Shown in pieces: positions 1-4,758 of a stretch of 8,813 bases of DNA. How positions within the stretch are numbered: position 1 is the first letter of the stretch; every line of letters starts with the position of its first letter. The notes below the pieces were generated by a model. It was not told the DNA's origin, searched no databases, and saw nothing but the letters and a program-made list of their open reading frames with translations. The translations under genes were made by a program, and so were the position numbers. Source of the stretch: Rickettsiales bacterium (GTDB lineage Bacteria > Pseudomonadota > Alphaproteobacteria > Methylaequorales > Methylaequoraceae). The DNA is taken from assembly GCA_002710765.1 (NCBI GenBank), contig PALK01000027.1, positions 1 through 8,813 on the forward strand. The letters run 5' to 3'.

Positions 1-185
1 CCTTGTCCTTGGCCCTGCCCTTGTCCTTGTCCTTGACCTTGACCCTGACCTTGGCCTTGTCCCTGTCCCTGACCTTGGCCCTGTCCTTGACCCTGACCTT
101 GGCCTTGGCCTTGTCCTTGGCCTTGCCCTTGTCCTTGGCCTTGGCCTTGACCTTGGCCTTGGCCTTGTCCTTGGCCTTCGCCTTG
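1..185. repeat. Hexanucleotide-periodic repeat coding for (Gln-Gly)n
   Basis: The plus strand reads as CCTTGN/CCCTGN hexamers, and the minus strand as CAA/CAG alternating with GGN. After one Glu interruption (codon 177-179), 57 consecutive codons alternate Gln and Gly down to the window edge. Glycine codons vary (GGC, GGA, GGT, GGG) and CAA mixes with CAG. The DNA has therefore diverged while the dipeptide is kept, which argues for selection on the protein. The tract is prone to slippage and assembly collapse, so its true length may differ. Confidence 0.95.
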
Positions 186-698
186 GTCTTCTGACTCACC
201 GCCACCTTCAGTTCCACCATTTCCGCTTCCGGCTTGGGACTCTTGATAATCTGGGTCGTAAGCATCAGGGATGCCATCGCCATCAGAATCAGAGTATTCA
301 CCATCGTTAGGATCATTAGGGTATGGGTCGCTGCCATCAGGCTTGCCATCTCCGTCTGTATCAGCAGAGTTGGGATTTGTGCCTCGGGCATATTCTTGAG
401 AGTTGGTTAAACCATCACCATCGGGGTCAGCATTAGCATCTCCACCGTTAGTGGGGTTTAGTCCATTACGGACTTCCCAACCATCAGGTAAACCATCACC
501 ATCAGAATCTGGGTTGTTCATATTGGTTCCAGCGTCTTGTTCTTCTTTGTTAGTAAGACCATCGCCGTCCCAGTCTGCCCCACCATCAGAGGGGTCAAGT
601 GGATCGGAACCTTCACCAGTTACGACACCTGCGCTCATAGCGAGCATCAGGGCAGTTAAAATTGTAAGCATCATTGTTTTGAATCTATTTTCTTTCAT
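1..698 (-). CDS. Secreted DxDGDG (thrombospondin type 3-like) repeat protein with long Gly-Gln tail, 3' end outside window
   Basis: An open frame runs from the ATG at 698 off the left edge, giving 232 complete codons without a stop. Residues 1-28 form a signal peptide: basic start (KENRFK), hydrophobic core (about 9-22), small residues near the likely cut (AGVVTG). Five acidic DxDGDG loops follow at residues 42, 64, 91, 113 and 137, spaced 22-27 apart, with PDGWE- and LTNxxE-type linkers. These resemble thrombospondin type 3/EF-like calcium loops, so Ca2+ binding and an extracellular or virion-surface role are likely. A Gly/Ser/Glu linker (about 152-171) leads to an alternating Gln-Gly tract (172 onward) still running at the edge. 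The start has AGGA ten bases upstream, and the box at 774-782 predicts a leader of about 53 nt, unlike the leaderless neighbours. Similar repeats occur in adhesins and in marine archaeal surface proteins. The exact role is unknown. Confidence 0.88.
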   Translation of the reverse strand, partial: MKENRFKTMMLTILTALMLAMSAGVVTGEGSDPLDPSDGGADWDGDGLTNKEEQDAGTNMNNPDSDGDGLPDGWEVRNGLNPTNGGDANADPDGDGLTNSQEYARGTNPNSADTDGDGKPDGSDPYPNDPNDGEYSDSDGDGIPDAYDPDYQESQAGSGNGGTEGGGESEDQGEGQGQGQGQGQGQGQGQGQGQGQGQGQGQGQGQGQGQGQGQGQGQGQGQGQGQGQGQGQ

Positions 699-730
699 AA
701 GTATCTTTTCCTATATTATAAGTTATTCAT

Positions 731-749
731 AGGGAACCCACTGTTCCCT
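731..749 (-). promoter_or_regulatory. Stem-loop in the predicted 5' leader of the secreted protein gene
   Basis: A perfect inverted repeat AGGGAAC/GTTCCCT (7-bp stem, 5-nt loop) lies between the TATA box at 774-782 and the ATG at 698. If transcription starts 22-24 bases after the box, as elsewhere in the window, the RNA begins at about 750-752 and the hairpin sits within a few bases of its 5' end. A five-codon mini-ORF including its stop (ATG at 730) and a second AT-rich box (TATAATATAG, 720-711) follow before the start. It may control RNA stability or translation. The pairing is seen; the function is inferred. Confidence 0.5.
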
Positions 750-773
750 CTACCCTAATATAGAAGTTTCCTC

Positions 774-782
774 CTATTTATA
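774..782 (-). promoter_or_regulatory. TATA box (TATAAATAG) for the secreted protein gene
   Basis: This is an exact copy of the consensus box, located 17 bases after the end of the HNH gene. It is the only perfect box not followed by a start codon 22 bases later: the ATG lies 76 bases away, so a real 5' leader with a Shine-Dalgarno motif is predicted. Confidence 0.75.
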
Positions 783-799
783 GTTTATGCGCTCGTGAG

Positions 800-1195
800 T
801 CAATCGTTTTCACGCTCTTCGGCGTGGTGTTCGGCATGACAATTACCACACAAGAGTTCTAAAGTATGTAATTTATTTTTTAAATCTTTCCAAGGATAAT
901 CAGTGATTCCTCGTTGGAACCTGATGCCACTACCTCCTTGAGAGCCACCTCTTACATCACCCCAAGGTCGCTTGTAAGATGGATCGGTGTGATGACAATG
1001 CAAATTAGCACCAGAATAATCGCATTTCTTACATTTACCCCCTAATTGTTCCAATAACCATGCTCTTTTTGCCAAACGAAGTGCTCGTTTGTTAGAAACA
1101 TTGTTAGCAATAATATCGTCACGATTTCTCTCGTAGTATTTCTTTTGATACTTCTTTTGATATTGTTTGCGTTTTTCAGGGTCTTTAAATGGCAA
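800..1195 (-). CDS. HNH endonuclease, intact zinc and HNH motifs
   Basis: Predicted HNH-family nuclease of 131 aa. A basic Tyr/Lys-rich N-terminus (DPEKRKQYQKKYQKKYY) precedes the core. Zinc ligands are CxxC at residues 55/58 and 116/119, the catalytic pair is HHxDP at 68-72, and the core ends CHAEHH (120-124), so the beta-beta-alpha metal site looks complete. I choose the TTG start at 1195 over the GTG at 1204. AGGTG (1206-1202) lies six bases upstream of that TTG, and the protein then begins MPFKDPEK, matching MPYADPEK of the paralogue at 3981-4322. The first zinc Cys pair then falls at 55/58 in both. The gene follows the 104-aa gene's stop closely and shares its promoter at 1543. HNH proteins of this size in viruses act in homing, genome nicking or packaging; which applies here is unknown. 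Confidence 0.88.
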   Translation of the reverse strand: MPFKDPEKRKQYQKKYQKKYYERNRDDIIANNVSNKRALRLAKRAWLLEQLGGKCKKCDYSGANLHCHHTDPSYKRPWGDVRGGSQGGSGIRFQRGITDYPWKDLKNKLHTLELLCGNCHAEHHAEEREND

Positions 1196-1206
1196 GTTAA
1201 GCACCT

Positions 1207-1521
1207 TCAGGCATTGTCTTCTGTAAAATCGGAATCAAAATCTTCGTCTTCATCAGATACATTAATGCTTGCATCTTCGCTTTCTGGCTCATCGCCTAAG
1301 ATTCGCTCTACGGTAATACGATATGTTTTACCATTTCTTTTAACTACTTTAGTAGAAACAACTGTAGTTTTTGGCTGCTTAACAGGAACAGCCTCATCCA
1401 GTGCGTCATTCATCATCTTATTCATTTCTCTTAACATATCTAAATACCAATTGTCACCATTACGATTAATATAATGACGGTTATAGGTATTGTTTCCAAA
1501 GAACTCGTCCCAGATTGTCAT
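1207..1521 (-). CDS. Hypothetical protein, 104 aa, acidic C-terminal tail
   Basis: I do not recognise this family. The N-terminal third is rich in Asn, Tyr and Trp (about residues 9-28), followed by a Met-rich helix (LDMLREMNKMMNDAL). A basic beta-like segment with RNGKTYRITVERI comes next, and then a strongly acidic tail (about residues 75-104, mostly Asp, Glu and Ser). The ATG at 1521 lies 22 bases from the TATA box at 1543-1551 and is preferred. A GTG at 1542 would put the start next to the box, upstream of the predicted transcription start. It is the first gene of a two-gene unit with the HNH gene, whose SD-like AGGTG begins just after this gene's TGA. Acidic tails often mediate protein contacts or mimic DNA, but nothing here shows that directly. 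Confidence 0.8.
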   Translation of the reverse strand: MTIWDEFFGNNTYNRHYINRNGDNWYLDMLREMNKMMNDALDEAVPVKQPKTTVVSTKVVKRNGKTYRITVERILGDEPESEDASINVSDEDEDFDSDFTEDNA

Positions 1522-1542
1522 ACCTAATCGTGGTGGGTGCAC

Positions 1543-1551
1543 CTATTTATA
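1543..1551 (-). promoter_or_regulatory. TATA box (TATAAATAG) for the 104-aa/HNH unit
   Basis: Exact consensus, 22 bases before the ATG at 1521 and 5 bases after the stop of the 92-aa gene. The box lies inside a perfect 6-bp-arm inverted repeat (ACCTAT/ATAGGT, 1541-1554), and the 8-bp palindrome GGTGCACC (1536-1543) abuts it downstream, so a repressor site is possible. Confidence 0.82.
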
Positions 1552-1556
1552 GGTTT

Positions 1557-1835
1557 CTACCGCTTAGTTTCATTCTGCATGGCCTGTTTTAATCCGGGAA
1601 CGTGCCATGGATCTTTGACAGTAAATGCTTCTTTAAGGAACTTAGGTTTAGGCCCACCCATTTTGGAATCGGCTCCGATTTTTTGTCCGCCTCGTCCCGG
1701 TTTGGTTTGAGCCAGATGATTTTTTATAATTTCTTCATCTGTGATTTGGGGCTTTAATTGAGGCTCTACAGAAGATGCCTTGATATGTGCCTTTTCTTGC
1801 AGCATGGCTGCAATAATATCATCATTAGATACCAT
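1557..1835 (-). CDS. Hypothetical protein, 92 aa
   Basis: Function not recognised. The N-terminus MVSNDDIIAAML is helical. Residues 30-46 (QITDEEIIKNHLAQTKP) look like a second helix. A Gly/Lys/Pro-rich middle (RGGQKIGADSKMGGPKPK, about 48-65) is probably flexible and positively charged, and the C-terminus has WHVPGLKQAMQNE. There is no signal peptide, membrane segment or metal motif. The ATG at 1835 is 22 bases from a variant box TACATATAG (1857-1865), which supports both the start and independent leaderless transcription. The gene sits between ligase and the 104-aa gene with minimal gaps. A small DNA-associated or virion protein is possible but not shown. Confidence 0.78.
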   Translation of the reverse strand: MVSNDDIIAAMLQEKAHIKASSVEPQLKPQITDEEIIKNHLAQTKPGRGGQKIGADSKMGGPKPKFLKEAFTVKDPWHVPGLKQAMQNETKR

Positions 1836-1856
1836 AATCTAACTTTATTTTCTTAA

Positions 1857-1865
1857 CTATATGTA
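1857..1865 (-). promoter_or_regulatory. Variant TATA box (TACATATAG) for the 92-aa gene
   Basis: Seven of nine positions match TATAAATAG, and the 22-base step to the ATG at 1835 is conserved. The box starts 9 bases after the ligase stop. The fixed spacing, more than the sequence, identifies it as the same element; it may be weaker. Confidence 0.65.
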
Positions 1866-1873
1866 GTTTCGGG

Positions 1874-3004
1874 TCATTCATAGTCCCGAATAGCAATACC
1901 TACAGGAAACCGGGGTATGCCGTCATTAGTTAATTCTTGATATTTTACAGTCAACAGTTTACCAAAATACTTTTGTCGGTTGCGGTATTTTTCTCTACGG
2001 TCGGCCTGAGTGCCTTTAGGTCGGCACTTGAATCTTTGACCTTTGGAAGTTTCACAAATCCACACCACAGTTCCAATATCGTTGCCTTGGCCTTCCAGAG
2101 CATCCACAATCTTATATTCGGAATCGTGGAAAACCTTGTGCTTCTGAAGATTATAGGAACGCTTACCTTGTTCATAGGGTGATTTGATATTGCGGATCAT
2201 AACTCCTTCATCGCCAGCAGCGAGGAACTTAGATAACAAAGCGTTGATATCGCTGTCATTGTCTACACGATAACAAGGAACCATAGTAAGTGTGCCAGTA
2301 GTATCTTTATCTACATATTGTTTAGCCTTTTTCCATCGCTGAATAAAAGTCATATCAGGATTAGCCATATCCATAGCATCAAATACATTTAGTTTAACTT
2401 TAGCCATGTCATCAATGTCGGTTTGGTTCTTGTAGGTTTTCTTACGAACTAATCCTACTACTCGCTGGAAATCCATTTGGTCTGAATAGAGTTCACCATC
2501 TAAAATAAAGGTTTCAGGAAGTCCAGTGGAAATAACGGCTTTACGAATCTGGTCTAAGAGTTGGAACTCTTTTCCTTTTCGGGAGAGTAGACTCACACTA
2601 CCGTCTGATTCCATCTTAGCAGTGCAACGAACACCATCAAGTTTGGGTTGGGCGATAGCAGGGAAGATAATTTTATGTCCGTGTTTTTCGTAGGGTTGAG
2701 CCAACATAGGAACGGGTGCCAGATTAACATTGATACCGTCAGTATTGAAAGTATAGCCTTGGTCTCGGTGTTTATTAACTTTGGAATCAAACTCTAAGAC
2801 GGCTTGTTCCATGGGTGTGCGTCCGGCTTTTCCGTCAACAATAATAACTCCAGCATCTTCAATAATTTTTCCACCTTTTTGACCGTGTGAGGTCTTGATA
2901 GTATAGATACCTTGATCTTCTTCAAGCCAAATAGTCCATTGAACTACATTTTTACTGGCTGTGCGTCTGTAGAAAGTTTGAGGGATACGAACTATGTTTA
3001 CCAT
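1874..3004 (-). CDS. ATP-dependent DNA ligase with N-terminal WGR-like domain
   Basis: Seals nicks in duplex DNA using ATP, through an enzyme-AMP intermediate. In this 376-aa protein residues about 8-85 look like a WGR-type domain: VQWTIWLEEDQGIYTIKTSHGQ near the start and RTPMEQAVLEFDSKV toward its end. The nucleotidyltransferase core follows with motif I QPKLDGVR (AMP-accepting Lys121), motif III LDGELY (168-173), motif IV DEGVMIR (265-271) and motif V around LQKHKVF (287-292). The C-terminal part, with FKCRPKGT (325-332), fits the OB-fold. The WGR-like plus compact ligase layout is, to my knowledge, common in viral and environmental ligases. The ATG at 3004 is fixed by the TATA box 22 bases upstream. 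It presumably joins Okazaki fragments beside the clamp encoded at 7708-8442; no PCNA-binding peptide is obvious. Confidence 0.93.
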   Translation of the reverse strand: MVNIVRIPQTFYRRTASKNVVQWTIWLEEDQGIYTIKTSHGQKGGKIIEDAGVIIVDGKAGRTPMEQAVLEFDSKVNKHRDQGYTFNTDGINVNLAPVPMLAQPYEKHGHKIIFPAIAQPKLDGVRCTAKMESDGSVSLLSRKGKEFQLLDQIRKAVISTGLPETFILDGELYSDQMDFQRVVGLVRKKTYKNQTDIDDMAKVKLNVFDAMDMANPDMTFIQRWKKAKQYVDKDTTGTLTMVPCYRVDNDSDINALLSKFLAAGDEGVMIRNIKSPYEQGKRSYNLQKHKVFHDSEYKIVDALEGQGNDIGTVVWICETSKGQRFKCRPKGTQADRREKYRNRQKYFGKLLTVKYQELTNDGIPRFPVGIAIRDYE

Positions 3005-3025
3005 AGTTAGAGTAGGGGTGGCTTC

Positions 3026-3034
3026 CTATTTATA
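3026..3034 (-). promoter_or_regulatory. TATA box (TATAAATAG) for DNA ligase
   Basis: Exact consensus, 22 bases before the ligase ATG. It starts 2 bases after the vWA gene's stop codon. No Shine-Dalgarno motif lies just upstream of the ATG, as expected for a leaderless message. Confidence 0.87.
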
Positions 3035-3036
3035 CT

Positions 3037-3408
3037 TTAGTCAAGGTAGATAATGGGGCAACACTTACCCATGACATCTCCAGCATCTGGGAAATCAGTA
3101 ATTAGAAGAACGTTAGAAGAACCACAATATTTGAAAGCATCAGGAATATTTGTTCCACCAGCAGGCTCAAAGAGTTTCTCTACTTCTGCACGGCTCATTT
3201 TCATAAGCAGATCCATAGTAATGCCTCCACGAACCCGAGAATCAAAAGGAACGATTAGGGTGCGACCATCAATCTTTCCATCTTTGTGCATATCAAACAA
3301 CATATCCAAACCTCTTTGTAGTTGAGTCATATTAATTCCATCAGCAGTTTTTATACCAACGGCGGACATACTTCCAGAGCAATCAAATAATACACAGTCA
3401 AAGGACAT
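3037..3408 (-). CDS. Minimal von Willebrand factor A-like protein with complete MIDAS motif
   Basis: A 123-aa protein with the metal-ion-dependent adhesion site of vWA domains. DCSGSMS supplies D9, S11 and S13. GGTNIPDAF supplies T86, and LLITDFPDAG supplies D105. The order of hydrophobic strands (SFDCVLFD, GRTLIVPFD, NVLLITDF, CPIIYLD) fits the Rossmann-like vWA fold, though about 60 residues shorter than the usual 180. There is no signal peptide or membrane segment, so a cytoplasmic metal-dependent partner-binding role is likely. No MoxR-type ATPase lies next to it in the window. The ATG at 3408 is 22 bases from TATAAGTAG (3430-3438). Its promoter is unusual in being flanked by two inverted repeats, one of which covers the start codon, so it may be actively regulated. 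Confidence 0.85.
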   Translation of the reverse strand: MSFDCVLFDCSGSMSAVGIKTADGINMTQLQRGLDMLFDMHKDGKIDGRTLIVPFDSRVRGGITMDLLMKMSRAEVEKLFEPAGGTNIPDAFKYCGSSNVLLITDFPDAGDVMGKCCPIIYLD

Positions 3409-3425
3409 GTAAATACATTTACATG
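3406..3425 (-). promoter_or_regulatory. 20-bp near-perfect palindrome over the vWA gene start: candidate operator
   Basis: Nine-base arms CATGTAAAT and ATTTACATG are separated by two bases. The site spans -17 to +3 relative to the ATG, filling most of the space between the TATA box and the predicted transcription start. A repressor bound here would block initiation. The symmetry is seen; the binding protein is unknown. Confidence 0.6.
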
Positions 3426-3429
3426 CCGA

Positions 3430-3438
3430 CTACTTATA
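3430..3438 (-). promoter_or_regulatory. TATA box (TATAAGTAG) for the vWA gene
   Basis: One mismatch to the consensus, with the standard 22-base step to the ATG at 3408. Confidence 0.8.
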
Positions 3439-3442
3439 GTTA

Positions 3443-3458
3443 TCGTCAAGTCTGACGA
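3443..3458 (-). promoter_or_regulatory. Inverted repeat just upstream of the vWA promoter
   Basis: TCGTCA and TGACGA form 6-bp arms around a 4-base centre, ending 4 bases before the TATA box and 41 bases after the 58-aa gene's stop. It may be an activator or repressor site, or a hairpin at the end of the upstream transcript. No T-tract follows on the coding strand, so a terminator is less likely. Confidence 0.4.
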
Positions 3459-3499
3459 CACTTGGTTTTACGCAAGAACTAATTATTACTGTTGTTCAC

Positions 3500-3676
3500 T
3501 TAGTTTCTACGGAAAAGGCAACCTGCACCACAAACGAACAGAAGAAGGCCGAGACCCTTCTGAACAAATGGGAAGTCAAGAGCACTAATGCCCAAAACAG
3601 GTTGGCTTTCAGTCATAACCATGTGAAGGCCACCGACAGTAGCAGCCAAACAACAGACACTCATCATTGTATCCAT
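3500..3676 (-). CDS. Small membrane protein, 58 aa
   Basis: This short gene was located through the promoter rule: the box at 3698-3706 predicts a start at 3676, and an ATG is exactly there. The 58-residue frame ends with TAA at 3500-3502. The protein has two hydrophobic stretches, about residues 5-21 (MSVCCLAATVGGLHMVM) and 40-55 (KGLGLLLFVCGAGCLF). They are joined by a short polar loop (TESQPV), and the protein ends RRN. This suggests a two-pass membrane protein with a basic cytoplasmic C-terminus. Cysteines at 8, 9, 49 and 53 are notable. Without this gene the gap between the vWA and ferredoxin genes would be about 300 bases. The function is unknown; small viral membrane proteins include holins, antiholins and exclusion proteins. 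Confidence 0.75.
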   Translation of the reverse strand: MDTMMSVCCLAATVGGLHMVMTESQPVLGISALDFPFVQKGLGLLLFVCGAGCLFRRN

Positions 3677-3697
3677 AACAATAGATATGCTTAACGA

Positions 3698-3706
3698 CTA
3701 TTTATA
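3698..3706 (-). promoter_or_regulatory. TATA box (TATAAATAG) for the 58-aa membrane protein
   Basis: Exact consensus, starting 2 bases after the ferredoxin stop and 22 bases before the ATG at 3676. No SD-like motif precedes that ATG. Confidence 0.82.
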
Positions 3707-3708
3707 TT

Positions 3709-3984
3709 TTAAGGTCCTAACACTGGAGACATACCTTCGGCTGGTTCGGCATCAACGGCTTCATCTTCGTTCTTTTCTATCCAATGAATAAGGTTTTCAG
3801 GAACTTCCGTTTCTTCAAAAATGGCTCCTACTGGACACTCGGAAATACAAGCACCGCAATCTATACACTCATCAGGGTCAATAACAAGATAAGTTGCTAA
3901 TTCACGGAAAGCATCTACGGGACATACAGATACACAATCTTGGTATTTGTGATTAACACACGCTTCAGTTACAACATGGGTCAT
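3709..3984 (-). CDS. fdxA: 7Fe ferredoxin ([3Fe-4S][4Fe-4S])
   Basis: Small soluble electron carrier of 91 aa. The spacing C9-x7-C17-x3-C21-P and, later, C40-x2-C43-x2-C46-x3-C50-P is that of Azotobacter FdI-type ferredoxins. By family knowledge C9, C17 and C50 hold the 3Fe-4S cluster, and C21, C40, C43 and C46 hold the 4Fe-4S cluster. The cysteine usual two positions after C9 is His12 and the one four after C21 is Ala25. Thus the position that would complete a second 4Fe site is lost, favouring a true 3Fe cluster. A helical acidic extension follows (57-91). The ATG overlaps the stop of the HNH-like gene (ATGA), with AGGTGA (3997-3992) seven bases upstream, so translation is coupled. An electron carrier in a viral genome is a likely auxiliary metabolic gene. 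Its partner is unknown. Confidence 0.92.
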   Translation of the reverse strand: MTHVVTEACVNHKYQDCVSVCPVDAFRELATYLVIDPDECIDCGACISECPVGAIFEETEVPENLIHWIEKNEDEAVDAEPAEGMSPVLGP

Positions 3985-4322
3985 GATGTATTCACCTTAC
4001 GTCTACGATCACGGTCACAAACTGTGCAAATAATTTCTAAATGTTCTGGGTGTGTTTTGAGAGTGTCCCACGATTGGTCACAAACCGGGGTGGGTAACAA
4101 AACTCGGTTAAGGGAACGAACTAATAAATATTCGGGATTGTTCTGGGAACAGTAATAACATTGGCCAGTAGTAGAGTGTAAACACCACTCTTTCTTCTCG
4201 CCTCGTAATTTATTTTTATTTTTATTTACACGAGGAATAATGTCATCTCGCTTCTTATCGTAATACTCCGAATTGTAGCGAGCCATATACTCTCGCTTTT
4301 TCTCGGGGTCTGCATACGGCAT
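3981..4322 (-). CDS. Degenerate HNH-family protein (zinc knuckles kept, catalytic His lost)
   Basis: A 113-aa paralogue of the HNH protein at 800-1195. Both begin with the same basic Tyr-rich segment ([12 protein letters not shown]... and MPFKDPEKRKQY..., each reaching RDDI), and the first zinc pair is at residues 55/58 in both. Here CYYC (55-58) and CTVC (99-102) remain. The HHxDP segment is absent from the middle, and CHxxHH has become CDRDRRR, so metal-dependent cleavage is unlikely. A zinc-stabilised DNA-binding or regulatory role is a reasonable inference. The ATG at 4322 is set by the box 22 bases upstream. The last codon overlaps the ferredoxin start as ATGA, making a two-gene unit and raising the possibility that it controls or was co-acquired with the ferredoxin. 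Confidence 0.83.
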   Translation of the reverse strand: MPYADPEKKREYMARYNSEYYDKKRDDIIPRVNKNKNKLRGEKKEWCLHSTTGQCYYCSQNNPEYLLVRSLNRVLLPTPVCDQSWDTLKTHPEHLEIICTVCDRDRRRKVNTS

Positions 4323-4343
4323 ACAAAATATATGGCGATACTA

Positions 4344-4352
4344 CTATTTATA
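4344..4352 (-). promoter_or_regulatory. TATA box (TATAAATAG) for the HNH-like/ferredoxin unit
   Basis: Exact consensus, 22 bases before the ATG at 4322. The TAA stop of the 31-aa gene (4350-4348) lies inside the box, so promoter and coding sequence overlap. Confidence 0.85.
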
Positions 4353-4443
4353 ATTTGTCTTCAAGACCTTTCCGAAGCCAGTCAAAAACCAGACAAACTA
4401 CAATGAAGGCACCTAAAGACCAATAGAAAATTAAATCAGTCAA
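4348..4443 (-). CDS. Putative 31-aa single-pass membrane peptide (TTG start)
   Basis: A short frame starts with TTG four bases after the stop of the 102-aa gene and reads TDLIFYWSLGAFIVVCLV, then DWLRKGLEDKL, then TAA. It has one clear transmembrane helix (about residues 4-20) followed by a charged amphipathic tail, a composition unlikely from random AT-rich DNA. GTGAT (4451-4447) resembles the right part of an archaeal Shine-Dalgarno, but its spacing is short. It would be the third gene of the unit from the promoter at 4936, following another membrane-anchored protein. A holin/antiholin or spanin-like partnership is possible. The non-ATG start and small size keep this tentative. Confidence 0.5.
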   Translation of the reverse strand: MTDLIFYWSLGAFIVVCLVFDWLRKGLEDKL

Positions 4444-4447
4444 GTTA

Positions 4448-4756
4448 TCACAACACTAATATGATTGCCAAAACGCCGGGAAGTGCTGTTAGCAATAACT
4501 CCCAATACTTACGTTTTGTATCTTCGTCCGCCGTGGCTTTTTCTTCTAAAATTGCCATGCGGGTCATCAGTGGTGGTTGCCCATTTCCATCCCTCACTAT
4601 TTTGGTAACGGAGGAAATATCTTTGTGGAGGGCTTTAACATTGGTCTCTAAACGAGCCAATGAATCACTGTAGGATTCATAATCTTCTAAAAAACCAGAC
4701 ATCATGTCTGCAAACTCCATAACGAAGTTTTCTACTAATTCTTTATCATTGGCCAT
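4448..4756 (-). CDS. Tail-anchored coiled-coil membrane protein, holin/hemolysin XhlA-like
   Basis: A 102-aa protein. Residues 1-32 are acidic and helical. Residues 33-55 (LARLETNVKALHKDISSVTKIV) carry heptad-like hydrophobics. The loop VRDGNGQPPLMTRMAILEE (54-72) resembles the conserved linker of small phage proteins that sit beside lysis genes. One transmembrane segment (about 84-102) ends the protein. This N-in coiled coil plus C-terminal anchor matches XhlA/holin-accessory proteins in layout, but no endolysin is in the window, so lysis is inference. The gene is second in its unit: its ATG is two bases after the upstream TAG, with a strong GGAGG (4768-4764) seven bases ahead, encoded within the last codons of the 51-aa gene. 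Confidence 0.8.
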   Translation of the reverse strand: MANDKELVENFVMEFADMMSGFLEDYESYSDSLARLETNVKALHKDISSVTKIVRDGNGQPPLMTRMAILEEKATADEDTKRKYWELLLTALPGVLAIILVL

Positions 4757-4758
4757 AC

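Noticed and set aside
1..185. CRISPR-like or satellite array
   Set aside because: Units are 6 bases with no unique spacers and are in frame with a protein; this is a coding repeat.
3..194. Plus-strand Leu/Ser/Ala-rich open frame
   Set aside because: It is the complement of the Gln-Gly hexamer repeat; the minus-strand reading has a signal peptide, calcium loops and a start, while this one is a low-complexity shadow.
711..720. TATAATATAG as the main promoter of the secreted protein gene
   Set aside because: Transcription 22 bases downstream would begin inside the coding sequence with no suitable start; the perfect box at 774-782 is preferred, though secondary use is not excluded.
1519..1542. 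GTG start at 1542 extending the 104-aa protein by seven residues
   Set aside because: It would begin next to the TATA box, before the predicted RNA start; the ATG at 1521 has the conserved spacing.
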